A stretch of 48,784 nt of DNA from Lysobacteraceae bacterium. GTDB taxonomy: Bacteria > Pseudomonadota > Gammaproteobacteria > Xanthomonadales > Xanthomonadaceae. The notes below the pieces were generated by a model, which searched no databases, was not told the DNA's origin, and was given only the letters and a program-made list of their open reading frames with translations. Below are positions 41,636 to 48,784 of this stretch, piece after piece. Made by a program: the position numbers and the translations under genes. The DNA lies in assembly GCA_014879375.1 (NCBI GenBank), contig JACSSF010000089.1:1-48784 (forward strand). The letters run 5' to 3'. Position 1 is the first letter of the stretch; each line of letters starts with the position of its first letter.

Positions 41636-42310
41636 TTACACCCAGCCGCGCGCCGCCAGCGACACCGGCGGCCCGTCGGCGATGACGAAGTGATCCAGCA
41701 GGCGCACATCCACCAGGGTCAGCGCCTGCTTCAGGCTGGCAGTGACCGCGCGATCGGCATGGCTGGGCTCGGGATGGCCGCTCGGGTGGTTGTGGCCGAC
41801 GATCACCGCCGCCGCGTTGTGCGCCAGGGCGCGGCGAACGACCTCGCGCGGGTGGACCTCGGTGCCGTCGATGGTGCCGGTGAACAGTTCCTCGAACGCC
41901 AATGCGCGGTGGCGGCTGTCGAGGAACAGCGCGGCGAAGACCTCGCTGACGCGCCCACGCAGGCGCTGGCCGAAGTAACGGCCGGCCGCGGCCGGATCCG
42001 ACATCGCATCGCCACGGGCCAGGCCTGCCGCCATGAAACGGCTGCACAGCTCCAGCGCGGCGGAGAGCTTGCAGGCGCGCGCCGGACCGATGCCTTTCAG
42101 CTTGGCAAGCTCGTCAGGCGTGCGCTCCAGCAGCGCGCGCAGCGGGCCGTGGGCGGCCAACATGCCGCGCGCGGTGGCGACCGCGTCTTCCCCGCGCAGG
42201 CCGGAGCCTAGGAACAGCGCCAGCAGCTCGGCATCCGACAGGGCGACCGCGCCCTGTTTGAGCAGCTTTTCACGCGGACGTTCGTCACGGGGCCAGTCGC
42301 GGATGTGCAT
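41636..42310 (-). CDS. radC: RadC/JAMM-domain DNA repair-associated protein
   Basis: The 224-aa product from ATG 42310 has the helix-hairpin-helix (LKGIGPARACKLSAALEL) and a JAMM metal site in EVHPREVVRRALAHN, then HNHPSGHPEPSHAD. It is full length for RadC. Its exact role in DNA metabolism is not settled. It is divergent from coaC, the usual xanthomonad arrangement. Confidence 0.93.
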   Translation of the reverse strand: MHIRDWPRDERPREKLLKQGAVALSDAELLALFLGSGLRGEDAVATARGMLAAHGPLRALLERTPDELAKLKGIGPARACKLSAALELCSRFMAAGLARGDAMSDPAAAGRYFGQRLRGRVSEVFAALFLDSRHRALAFEELFTGTIDGTEVHPREVVRRALAHNAAAVIVGHNHPSGHPEPSHADRAVTASLKQALTLVDVRLLDHFVIADGPPVSLAARGWV

Positions 42311-42431
42311 GCGGTCACCGTATCGGGGGAAGATGACCAACACACTGCAGATTCCGGTGTCCGCGCGTCATCGGGGAAAAACCCGCATCGGGTAAGCTGG
42401 ACGCCCGAATCGGCGTAGGAATTCCCTGATC

Positions 42432-42980
42432 GTGAATGCGCCTTCCCTTCAGCGGGTCCTGCTCTGCGTGTGTGGCGGCGTGGCGGCCTACAAGGCGGTC
42501 GAGGTGGTGCGCCGGTTACGCGCGCGCGACATCGACGTGCAGGTGGCGATGACCGAAGGCGCCGAGCATTTCGTTGGCCGGGCGACTTTCCAGGCGGTAT
42601 CGGGGAAGCCGGTGCGGACCAGCCTGTGGGATGAAGCCGCGGAAGCCGCGATGGGCCACATCGAGCTGGCGCGCTGGCCGGATGCCATCGTGATCGCGCC
42701 CGCCACGGCGAATACCTTGGCCAAGCTGGCGCATGGTTTCGCCGACGATCTCGTCTCGACATTGTGTCTCGCCACCACCTCGCCCATCTTTGTCGCCCCG
42801 GCGATGAACCACCGGATGTGGCTGCATCCGGCGACCCAAGCCAACATCGACACACTTGTCTCGCGCGGGGTGAGCGTGATCGGGCCGGGCGTCGGCGCAC
42901 AGGCCTGCGGCGAAACCGGGCCGGGGCGGATGAGCGAGCCGGACGAGATCGTCGATGCGTTGTTCGGGGCCGCGAAGTGA
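42432..42980 (+). CDS. coaC: Phosphopantothenoylcysteine decarboxylase (CoaC part, separate gene)
   Basis: This 182-aa flavoprotein has LLCVCGGVAAYKAVEVVRRL, the catalytic His in MGHIELARWPDAIVIAPATA, and the PAMN motif in APAMNHRMW. The GTG start follows AGGAATT. It decarboxylates 4'-phosphopantothenoylcysteine to phosphopantetheine in CoA synthesis. In most gammaproteobacteria it is the N-terminal half of a fused CoaBC. Here a TGA at 42978 ends it after GAAK and the CoaB half restarts in another frame in a GTGA overlap. Both halves are intact. Confidence 0.92.
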   Translation: MNAPSLQRVLLCVCGGVAAYKAVEVVRRLRARDIDVQVAMTEGAEHFVGRATFQAVSGKPVRTSLWDEAAEAAMGHIELARWPDAIVIAPATANTLAKLAHGFADDLVSTLCLATTSPIFVAPAMNHRMWLHPATQANIDTLVSRGVSVIGPGVGAQACGETGPGRMSEPDEIVDALFGAAK

Positions 42981-43627
42981 GCCTGACCGGCATGAAGGTG
43001 ATCGTCAGCGCGGGGCCGACATTCGAGGACATCGACCCAGCGCGCTTCATCGGCAATCGCTCCAGCGGCAAGATGGGCTTCGCGATCGCGGCCGAGGCCG
43101 CGCGCCGTGGCGCGGAAGTGCTGCTGGTCGCCGGCCCGGTGCACCTGCCGACGCCCGAAGGGGTGACACGCATCGACGTGCGCAGCGCCGCGCATATGCA
43201 CGAGGCGGTGACATCGGCCTTGCCCGCATCGATCTACATCGGCGCCGCGGCGGTCGCGGATTTCACCCCGCAGACGTTCTCCAGCACCAAGTTGAAGAAA
43301 CAAACCGGCAGCGAGACGCTGACGCTGGAACTGGTGCGCACGCGCGACATCTTGGCTGATGTCGCCGCACATGCCCTGCGACCGCGGCGGGTGGTGGGCT
43401 TTGCCGCGGAAACGAACGACATCGAACATTACGCACGCGGCAAGCTGGCGGCCAAGCGCATCGACATGATCTGTGCGAACCGGGTGGGCATGGCGGGCAG
43501 CGGCTTCGAGGCCGACGACAATACGCTGCAGGTGTTCTGGAAAGACGGCGATGCGACGCTTGGCCCCGCGCCGAAGGCGGACATCGCGGTCCTGCTGCTG
43601 GATCTCATCGACAAGGAACTCGCTTGA
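42977..43627 (+). CDS. coaB: Phosphopantothenate-cysteine ligase (CoaB part, separate gene)
   Basis: From GTG 42977 the 216-aa product carries the CoaB fold: [52 protein letters not shown] and the Lys in STKLKKQTG. It joins cysteine to 4'-phosphopantothenate using CTP. The start overlaps the coaC stop by four bases, suggesting coupled translation. The stop overlaps the dut start by one base. ATG 42992 is an alternative start. Whether the split is natural or a frameshift is treated as a separate finding. Confidence 0.9.
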   Translation: MSLTGMKVIVSAGPTFEDIDPARFIGNRSSGKMGFAIAAEAARRGAEVLLVAGPVHLPTPEGVTRIDVRSAAHMHEAVTSALPASIYIGAAAVADFTPQTFSSTKLKKQTGSETLTLELVRTRDILADVAAHALRPRRVVGFAAETNDIEHYARGKLAAKRIDMICANRVGMAGSGFEADDNTLQVFWKDGDATLGPAPKADIAVLLLDLIDKELA

Positions 43628-44085
43628 TGCATCACACCCTGCAACTGAAAGTGCTGGACGCGCGCTTTGGCGATGAATGGCCGCTGCCGTCCTACGCCAC
43701 CGCGGCGAGCGCGGGACTGGACCTGCGCGCTGCGCTGGACGCGCCGCTGCTGCTGGCGCCCGGCGATGCCGCGCTGGTGCCGTCGGGGATCAGCGTGCAC
43801 ATCGCCGACCCTGCCTTGTGCGCGGTGATCCTGCCGCGCTCAGGTCTGGGCCACAAGCATGGCATCGTGCTGGGCAACGGCACGGGCCTCATCGATGCCG
43901 ATTACCAGGGGCCACTGATGATCAGCGTGTGGAACCGCGGCCGCGAGGCTTTTACGATGCAACCTGGGGATCGCATCGCGCAGCTCGTCTTGCTGCCGGT
44001 GGTGCGCGCCACCTTGCAGGTGGTGGATGAATTCGAGGCAAGCGCGCGCGGGGCTGGCGGTTTCGGCCATACCGGCGTGCAATGA
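43627..44085 (+). CDS. dut: dUTP diphosphatase
   Basis: This 152-aa trimeric dUTPase has all five motifs: [50 protein letters not shown] and [10 protein letters not shown]. It hydrolyses dUTP to dUMP, limiting uracil in DNA and feeding dTMP synthesis. The genes coaC, coaB, dut and the next gene overlap by 1-4 bases and form one operon. Confidence 0.97.
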   Translation: MHHTLQLKVLDARFGDEWPLPSYATAASAGLDLRAALDAPLLLAPGDAALVPSGISVHIADPALCAVILPRSGLGHKHGIVLGNGTGLIDADYQGPLMISVWNRGREAFTMQPGDRIAQLVLLPVVRATLQVVDEFEASARGAGGFGHTGVQ

Positions 44086-46466
44086 CGGACAGGACCATGA
44101 GCGCAAAGAACATCAAGTTGCCCAAGTTGTCGCTGCAGCCCGGATCGATCAATTCGGTCCGGCCCTTGCTGGCGATCGGCGCCGGATTGCTGGCCTTGTG
44201 GTTCCTGTGGGCCGCGATCAACCAGTGGCGCGCCAGCGCCGCGACTACCGCCCTGGCCGGCCAGCGTGACGAGGTGGCGCAGAAAGTCGGGCAAGTATTC
44301 GCTCAGGCGAAAAAGCGCGTCGCCGATGCCGCAGCTGCACCGGCGGTCGCAACGGCTGCCGCCGGCAGCGACCCGGCTGCGGTGCAAGCGGCCTTCGCCA
44401 GCGCCGCCAAGGGGGCGCAGGACACCCAGCTGTTCCCGGCCAATCTGCAGACGGCCTATGCGGGCTTGCCGGCGACGGGCTACGGCAAGCTGGCGGTGGT
44501 CGAGGCCGTGATTGCCAGCGGCAAGCCGCAGGTGCAGGTGGCGCGCGCGGGCAAAGGCAATGCGCTGGTCGCGGCCGCGCCGCTGCCGCGCGGCCAGGTG
44601 GCCCTGGCGGTGTATCCGCTACAGCCATTGCAGGCGGCGCTCGCCGCGGCCAAACCCGGCAATGGCTATCTCGCCCTGCGGCAGGGCAATACCACGGTCG
44701 CGGAAAAAGGTGACGTGGCCCTGGCCGACAATGCCGAGTCGCAGGGCAGCAAGGTGCCCGGCACGAATCTGCGCGTGGCCGCGGCGACGCCCTCGGTCAG
44801 CGCCGGCCCGTTCGGTCTGGGCGGCCTGGCCAGCCTGATCGTGGGCCTGTTGCTGCTGGCTGCGGCCGGCGTTGCGATGGCGTGGCCGAAGTTGCGTCGT
44901 CGTGGCCCGCAGGTCGAAGGCGAGGTGGCCGCGCCGACGCTGGAAGAAGCCGTGGCCATCGAAGCCGCCGCTGCGCCGCCGCCGGTCGTGCCCGATTCAG
45001 TGCCGCTGGCGGCCACGGGTGGCGACATGCCCCCCCCGCCGGTATTGGACGATGACCTGCCCCTGCGCGCACCGATGCCGTTGGCCGAAGTGACTGCGGT
45101 CGATGCCGGCATCTTCCGTGCCTATGACATCCGCGGCGTGGTCGGGCAAACGCTCAATACCGATGTCGCCTACGCCATCGGCCAGGCGATCGGCACGCTG
45201 ATGCACGAGAAGGGCCTGCAGCGAATCGTGGTCGGTCGCGATGGCCGCCTGTCCGGCCCTGAACTCGCGGGCGCCCTGATCGAAGGCCTGCGCAGCACCG
45301 GCCGTGACGTCATCGACATTGGCCTTGCGCCGACGCCGCTGGTGTATTTCGCCGCCGCGCAGGAAGAAGGCGGCTCGTGCGTCGCGGTGACCGGCAGCCA
45401 CAACCCGCCGGACTACAACGGCTTCAAGATCGTGGTCGGCGGCGAGACGCTCTCGGGCGAAACCATCACCGATCTCTACCAGCGCATCGTCGGTGGCCGC
45501 CTGCATCGCGCGACGCAGCCGGGCCAGATGGAAACACGGCAGATGGCACCGGATTACGTGCTGCGCGTGGCTTCCGACATCCAGCTCGCCCGTCCGCTGA
45601 AAGTCGTGGTGGATGCCGGCAACGGCGCGGCCGGCGATCTCGGCCCGCGCGTGCTGGAGGCGATCGGCGCGGAAGTGATCCCGCTGTTTTGCGAAATCGA
45701 CGGCACCTTCCCCAACCACCATCCCGATCCCAGCGAGCCGCACAACCTCGAGGACCTGCGCCGCAGCGTCGAGGAACACGGCGCCGACATCGGCCTCGCC
45801 TTCGATGGTGACGGCGATCGCCTCGGCGTGATCACCCCGAGTGGCGCCAACATCTTCCCCGACCGCCTGCTGATGCTGTTTGCCGCCGACGTGCTGGACC
45901 GCCAGCCGGGCGCGGTGATCGTGTACGACGTGAAGTGCAGCGGCGCGTTGATGCCGTTCATTCTGCGCCACGGCGGCAGCCCGTTGATGTGGAAGACCGG
46001 ACACTCGCTGATCAAGGCCAAGATGCGTGAAACCGAAGCGGAGCTGGCCGGCGAAATGAGCGGCCACTTCTTCTTCAAGGAGCGCTGGTTCGGTTTCGAC
46101 GATGGCATCTATTCGGCCGCGCGCCTGCTGGAAATCCTCGCCGCGCGCGACGAGGATGCCGACGCGGTGTTCGCCGAGATCCCCGAAGGCGTCAGCACGC
46201 CGGAGCTGAAGATCCCGACGCCCGACCCGCACGCCTTCATCCAGCGCTTCGTCGCCTTGGGTGATTTCGAGGGCGCGCGTGCGACCACCATCGACGGATT
46301 GCGCGCCGACTGGCCCGATGGTTGGGGCCTGGTGCGGGCATCCAACACCACGCCGATCCTGGTGCTGCGCTTCGAGGCCGATGACGAAGCCGCGCTCGCG
46401 CGCATCCAAGAGGTCTTCCGCGCGCGCCTGCTGGAACTGGATCCGGATTTGTCGCTCCCGTTCTGA
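44082..46466 (+). CDS. algC: Phosphomannomutase/phosphoglucomutase with membrane-anchored N-terminal extension (AlgC-like)
   Basis: A 794-aa protein. The N-terminal ~330 residues hold TM1 ([20 protein letters not shown]), an Ala-rich presumably periplasmic part, TM2 ([20 protein letters not shown]) and an acidic/Pro linker. The enzyme starts at ~340 ([20 protein letters not shown]) and is complete: phospho-Ser in [16 protein letters not shown], the metal loop [10 protein letters not shown], the sugar loop [15 protein letters not shown] and the phosphate site [14 protein letters not shown]. It interconverts hexose 1- and 6-phosphates for LPS and exopolysaccharide precursors. The extension is known in this family and may place the enzyme at the membrane. 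It starts in the dut stop (ATGA). Confidence 0.92.
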   Translation: MTDRTMSAKNIKLPKLSLQPGSINSVRPLLAIGAGLLALWFLWAAINQWRASAATTALAGQRDEVAQKVGQVFAQAKKRVADAAAAPAVATAAAGSDPAAVQAAFASAAKGAQDTQLFPANLQTAYAGLPATGYGKLAVVEAVIASGKPQVQVARAGKGNALVAAAPLPRGQVALAVYPLQPLQAALAAAKPGNGYLALRQGNTTVAEKGDVALADNAESQGSKVPGTNLRVAAATPSVSAGPFGLGGLASLIVGLLLLAAAGVAMAWPKLRRRGPQVEGEVAAPTLEEAVAIEAAAAPPPVVPDSVPLAATGGDMPPPPVLDDDLPLRAPMPLAEVTAVDAGIFRAYDIRGVVGQTLNTDVAYAIGQAIGTLMHEKGLQRIVVGRDGRLSGPELAGALIEGLRSTGRDVIDIGLAPTPLVYFAAAQEEGGSCVAVTGSHNPPDYNGFKIVVGGETLSGETITDLYQRIVGGRLHRATQPGQMETRQMAPDYVLRVASDIQLARPLKVVVDAGNGAAGDLGPRVLEAIGAEVIPLFCEIDGTFPNHHPDPSEPHNLEDLRRSVEEHGADIGLAFDGDGDRLGVITPSGANIFPDRLLMLFAADVLDRQPGAVIVYDVKCSGALMPFILRHGGSPLMWKTGHSLIKAKMRETEAELAGEMSGHFFFKERWFGFDDGIYSAARLLEILAARDEDADAVFAEIPEGVSTPELKIPTPDPHAFIQRFVALGDFEGARATTIDGLRADWPDGWGLVRASNTTPILVLRFEADDEAALARIQEVFRARLLELDPDLSLPF

Positions 46467-46490
46467 GCGGCAGATCAGTCCGTCTGCCGC
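46467..46490. terminator. Hairpin between convergent genes
   Basis: GCGGCAGA, eight bases, TCTGCCGC form a perfect stem right after the mutase stop, before the 3' end of the minus-strand gene at 46498. No T-run follows on the plus strand, so termination here is only likely. Confidence 0.5.
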
Positions 46491-46497
46491 CGATGGG

Positions 46498-47187
46498 TCA
46501 GCCCGGGGGTTGGGCTTCCAACGGGGCCGGCGGGGCTGCGGGCGCCTGCCCGGTCGCCGGGTCCAGCCCCTTGGCCTTGCGATAACGGACCAGCGCATCC
46601 TCCAGCTTGCCGTCCAGCTCGACGCGCTCCTGTTGCTGGATGCGGTAGCTCTCCACCGCATCCACCACCGAGGCGCGCTGGGTCATCACGTTCTGCGCCA
46701 GCCGGGCCGGCACCTTGCCGTTCTTCATTTCGACATCGGCGGCGGCCTGCAGCATCTGCAGCAGGGCCTGGCGCTGGTTCTGGATGGCGAGTCGCGAGGT
46801 TTTCATCCCTTCGTCCACCAGCTCGTAACGGATGTTGAAGGCGCGCCGCAGCGCGTCCTCGGACTCGTAGGATTCGGCCAGCGCGTTGTTGCTGCGTGCC
46901 TCGGCCGCGGCGGCATCGGCCAGGGCCTGCACTTGGGCCTGTTGCGCGGCCTGCGCGGCGCGTTCCTCGGGCGTGAGCGCACGGTCGATGTGGGCGCCTG
47001 GCATACCCGTCTTGCTGATCTCGGTGCGCGCGCTGTTCACCGCCGAGGTGGGCAGCGCATCGCCGCAGACGCGGCGGCCGCCCTCGTCCCAGCAGTACAG
47101 CTTCTTGGTGGTCGCGCCTTGCGTCTGGGCGATGACCGGCGCGGCGAGCACCGCGAGCCCCAAGACGACGAGATGGACAGGTTTCAT
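46498..47187 (-). CDS. Exported coiled-coil hypothetical protein
   Basis: The 229-aa product has a signal peptide (LVVLGLAVLAAPVIAQTQ) and a small Cys-containing strand region like the DUF4124 N-terminus (KLYCWDEGGRRVCGDALP). A long helical part follows (RAAQAAQQAQVQALADAAAA to QQQERVELDGKLEDALVRYR) with a Pro-rich tail. It should be periplasmic and elongated. Homologues are familiar as unnamed proteins near pyrE in this family. Function unknown. Confidence 0.75.
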   Translation of the reverse strand: MKPVHLVVLGLAVLAAPVIAQTQGATTKKLYCWDEGGRRVCGDALPTSAVNSARTEISKTGMPGAHIDRALTPEERAAQAAQQAQVQALADAAAAEARSNNALAESYESEDALRRAFNIRYELVDEGMKTSRLAIQNQRQALLQMLQAAADVEMKNGKVPARLAQNVMTQRASVVDAVESYRIQQQERVELDGKLEDALVRYRKAKGLDPATGQAPAAPPAPLEAQPPG

Positions 47188-47208
47188 GCGTGTTCCCCCC
47201 AGAACAAC

Positions 47209-47862
47209 CTAGACCGCGGCACCGAAGCGGCGACGATAATCGGCCAGCGCCTCGCGATGGCCTTCAAGTTCAGGCCTTTGCGCCGAGAAATCAAGCAGGT
47301 CGGACAGGCTTGCGACGGCGATCACGGGAATCCGGTGCTCCTCGGCGACGCCCTGCGCGGCCGAGCGGCGGTCCTCCTCGCTGACGATTTCCTGCCGGTC
47401 CAGGCCGATGACGATGCCGGCGGGGATGCCGCCCGCCTCGCGGATCAGGCCGAGTGCCTCGCGGATCGCGGTGCCGGCGGTTATCACGTCATCGACGATC
47501 AACACGCGCTGGCCGGCCATCGGCGCGCCGATCAGCCGGCCGCCTTCGCCATGCGCCTTGGCCTCCTTGCGATTGAACGCCACCGGCACATCAAAGCCAT
47601 CGGCGGCCAGCGCGCAGGCCAGCGCCGTCGCCAGCGGGATGCCCTTGTAGGCCGGGCCGAACACGACATCGAACGCCACGCCGGACGACTGGATCGCATC
47701 GGCATAGGTACGCCCGAGCGTCGCCAGCGCGGCACCGGAGTCGAACCGGCCCGCGTTGAAGAAGTACGGACTGATGCGCCCGGACTTGAGGGTGAACTCG
47801 CCAAAGCGCAGGGCGTCGGCGCGCAGCGCGGCATCGAGGAATCGGGTGCGGTGGTCGGTCAT
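47209..47862 (-). CDS. pyrE: Orotate phosphoribosyltransferase
   Basis: The 217-aa product is a complete type I phosphoribosyltransferase: FTLKSGRISPYFFNAGRFDS, FGPAYKGIPLATALACAL, NRKEAKAHGEGGRLIG and the PRPP loop VLIVDDVITAGTAIREAL. It makes orotidine monophosphate in pyrimidine synthesis. Its start overlaps the stop of the GNAT gene (ATGA), so both are on one transcript. Confidence 0.96.
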   Translation of the reverse strand: MTDHRTRFLDAALRADALRFGEFTLKSGRISPYFFNAGRFDSGAALATLGRTYADAIQSSGVAFDVVFGPAYKGIPLATALACALAADGFDVPVAFNRKEAKAHGEGGRLIGAPMAGQRVLIVDDVITAGTAIREALGLIREAGGIPAGIVIGLDRQEIVSEEDRRSAAQGVAEEHRIPVIAVASLSDLLDFSAQRPELEGHREALADYRRRFGAAV

Positions 47863-48359
47863 GGGACGGGTTGGTAGCGCAGCATCACCAGTTGCGGGCC
47901 GGCGCGGCCGCCGGGGACATACTCGCCATTGTGAATGAAGCCGGCGCGTTTGTAGGTGGCGATGCCGATGCGGTTGCTGGCATGCACCACCAACGCCAGC
48001 AGGCGGCGATCCGGATGGCGCTTGCGCAGATCGTCGGCCAGCGCGGTGACGGCGCGAATGCCGTGGCCTCGGCCCTGTTCATGATGGTCGATGCAGAACG
48101 CGCGGATGCCGGCGTGCGGCGTGCCCAGGCTGCGCCCAAGCACCGCATGGGGGGCGAAATCCAGCCGATAGAAACCGATGACACGACCGTTGGACAGGAT
48201 CGCCATCGGCTCGGAGAGCGGGTCGTTCTCCGCATCCTGCAAGTTGAATGCGGTGTTGCCGACGTATTGCGCCTGCGTCGGCCACACCTGCACCGCCCGC
48301 ACGCCGGGGGCGAGCGTCGGGGTGACGGGGGCGACGTGGATCAGCACGGGGGCAGACAT
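47859..48359 (-). CDS. GNAT-family N-acetyltransferase
   Basis: This 166-aa protein has a GNAT core: VIGFYRLDF, then the acetyl-CoA motif IDHHEQGRGHGIRAVTALAD and the final ALVVHASNRIGIATYKRAGF. It is cytoplasmic with unknown substrate. It overlaps pyrE by four bases. The ATG at 48359 was kept because the preceding frame holds nothing family-like. Confidence 0.87.
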   Translation of the reverse strand: MSAPVLIHVAPVTPTLAPGVRAVQVWPTQAQYVGNTAFNLQDAENDPLSEPMAILSNGRVIGFYRLDFAPHAVLGRSLGTPHAGIRAFCIDHHEQGRGHGIRAVTALADDLRKRHPDRRLLALVVHASNRIGIATYKRAGFIHNGEYVPGGRAGPQLVMLRYQPVP

Positions 48360-48416
48360 CTGCGGCGGCCAGTGGCGGCGTTGTTATCATCGTCCCACAT
48401 CCCCACGGCAGCTTGC

Positions 48417-48784
48417 ATGCGCATCCTCAGTTTCAATGCCAATGGCCTGCGCTCGGCGGCCAGCAAGGGTTTCTTCGACTGGTTCACCGCGCACGACATC
48501 GACGTGATGTGCGTGCAGGAGACCAAGGCACAGGAAGCGCAGCTGCGCGAACCCGACTACCTGCCCAAGGGCTACCACGCGTTCTTCCGCGATGCGACGA
48601 CCAAGAAGGGCTACAGCGGCGTGGCGATCTACAGCAAACGTGAGCCCGACGAAGTGCGCACGGCGCTGGACTGGGCGCCGTTCGACGACGAAGGCCGCTA
48701 CATCGAGGCGCGTTACGGCAACCTCAGCGTGGTCAGCTTCTACATCCCCTCCGGCAGTTCCGGCGAGCTGCGCCAGGGCTTCAA
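48417..48784 (+). CDS. xthA: Exodeoxyribonuclease III, N-terminal part (3' end outside window)
   Basis: From ATG 48417 the frame reads MRILSFNANGLRSAASKGFF, IDVMCVQETKAQEAQL with the metal-binding Glu, and KGYSGVAIYSKREP. This is the start of an ExoIII/AP endonuclease of base-excision repair. About 122 codons are present; the family has about 260. It is divergent from the GNAT-pyrE pair, with a 57-bp gap. Confidence 0.93.
   Translation, partial: MRILSFNANGLRSAASKGFFDWFTAHDIDVMCVQETKAQEAQLREPDYLPKGYHAFFRDATTKKGYSGVAIYSKREPDEVRTALDWAPFDDEGRYIEARYGNLSVVSFYIPSGSSGELRQGF

Noticed and set aside
44997..46661. 554-codon minus-strand frame opposite the mutase
   Set aside because: Shadow of the conserved enzyme domain.

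Overview
The window is a high-GC gammaproteobacterial chromosome, almost certainly of the Lysobacteraceae/Xanthomonadaceae (Lysobacter, Luteimonas, Thermomonas, Stenotrophomonas or a relative). This rests on the housekeeping set and its order (comM-ubiK-glnK/speE-speA, then SPOR protein-argS-radC-coaC-coaB-dut-algC-like-pyrE-xthA) and on a peptide-modification cassette that I know mainly from this family. The genus cannot be fixed from the sequence alone.

Layout. (1) 1-3385: a putative RiPP cassette: the C-terminal part of a peptide-modification-system cyclase/TPR protein, a nitrile-hydratase-leader-like precursor peptide, and a SagB-type maturation dehydrogenase divergent from the precursor. 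(2) 3382-5127: a K+/H+ antiporter. (3) 5239-33033: comM (Mg-chelatase-like helicase of natural transformation), split in two by an insertion of about 26.3 kb. The two comM pieces together give about 510 codons, the length of an intact ComM. The insertion ends in imperfect inverted repeats, AAGGTTCTAGAGA and AAGTTTCTAGAGA.

The island (about 5862-32121) has at its right end an overlapping four-gene mobility module: an intact tyrosine integrase, a small HTH protein, a 612-aa protein with twelve CxxC knuckles joined to a degenerate tyrosine-recombinase domain, and a GIY-YIG nuclease fused to a ParS/MbcA-like domain. Its left part carries uncharacterised small genes and a defence block: a type II-short CBASS operon (CD-NTase, E2-like protein, 2TM-SAVED effector) preceded by a tiny repeat protein, with a divergent CapH/CapP-type repressor-protease pair and a frameshifted HEPN gene behind an attC-like site. 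The middle (14.7-26.2 kb) is metabolic and regulatory cargo: a two-component system with a DJ-1/PfpI protein and a membrane serine hydrolase, then a LysR-controlled run (cupin, carboxymuconolactone-decarboxylase-like, double ABM, zinc alcohol dehydrogenase, cyclophilin-like, DUF2255, MFS). Decayed pieces (IS3-type orfA, an RcnR-like tail, a broken lipoprotein leader) show repeated rearrangement.

(4) 33091-48784 is the conserved chromosome: ubiK, PII, spermidine synthase and arginine decarboxylase, an SDR, a basic protein, a lipase-like hydrolase, a SPOR protein, argS, radC, coaC and coaB as two separate genes, dut, a membrane-anchored phosphomannomutase/phosphoglucomutase, pyrE, a GNAT acetyltransferase and the start of xthA. 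The strongest candidates for new biology are the comM-targeting mobility module, the RiPP cassette, and the small proteins around CBASS and at the left island end.
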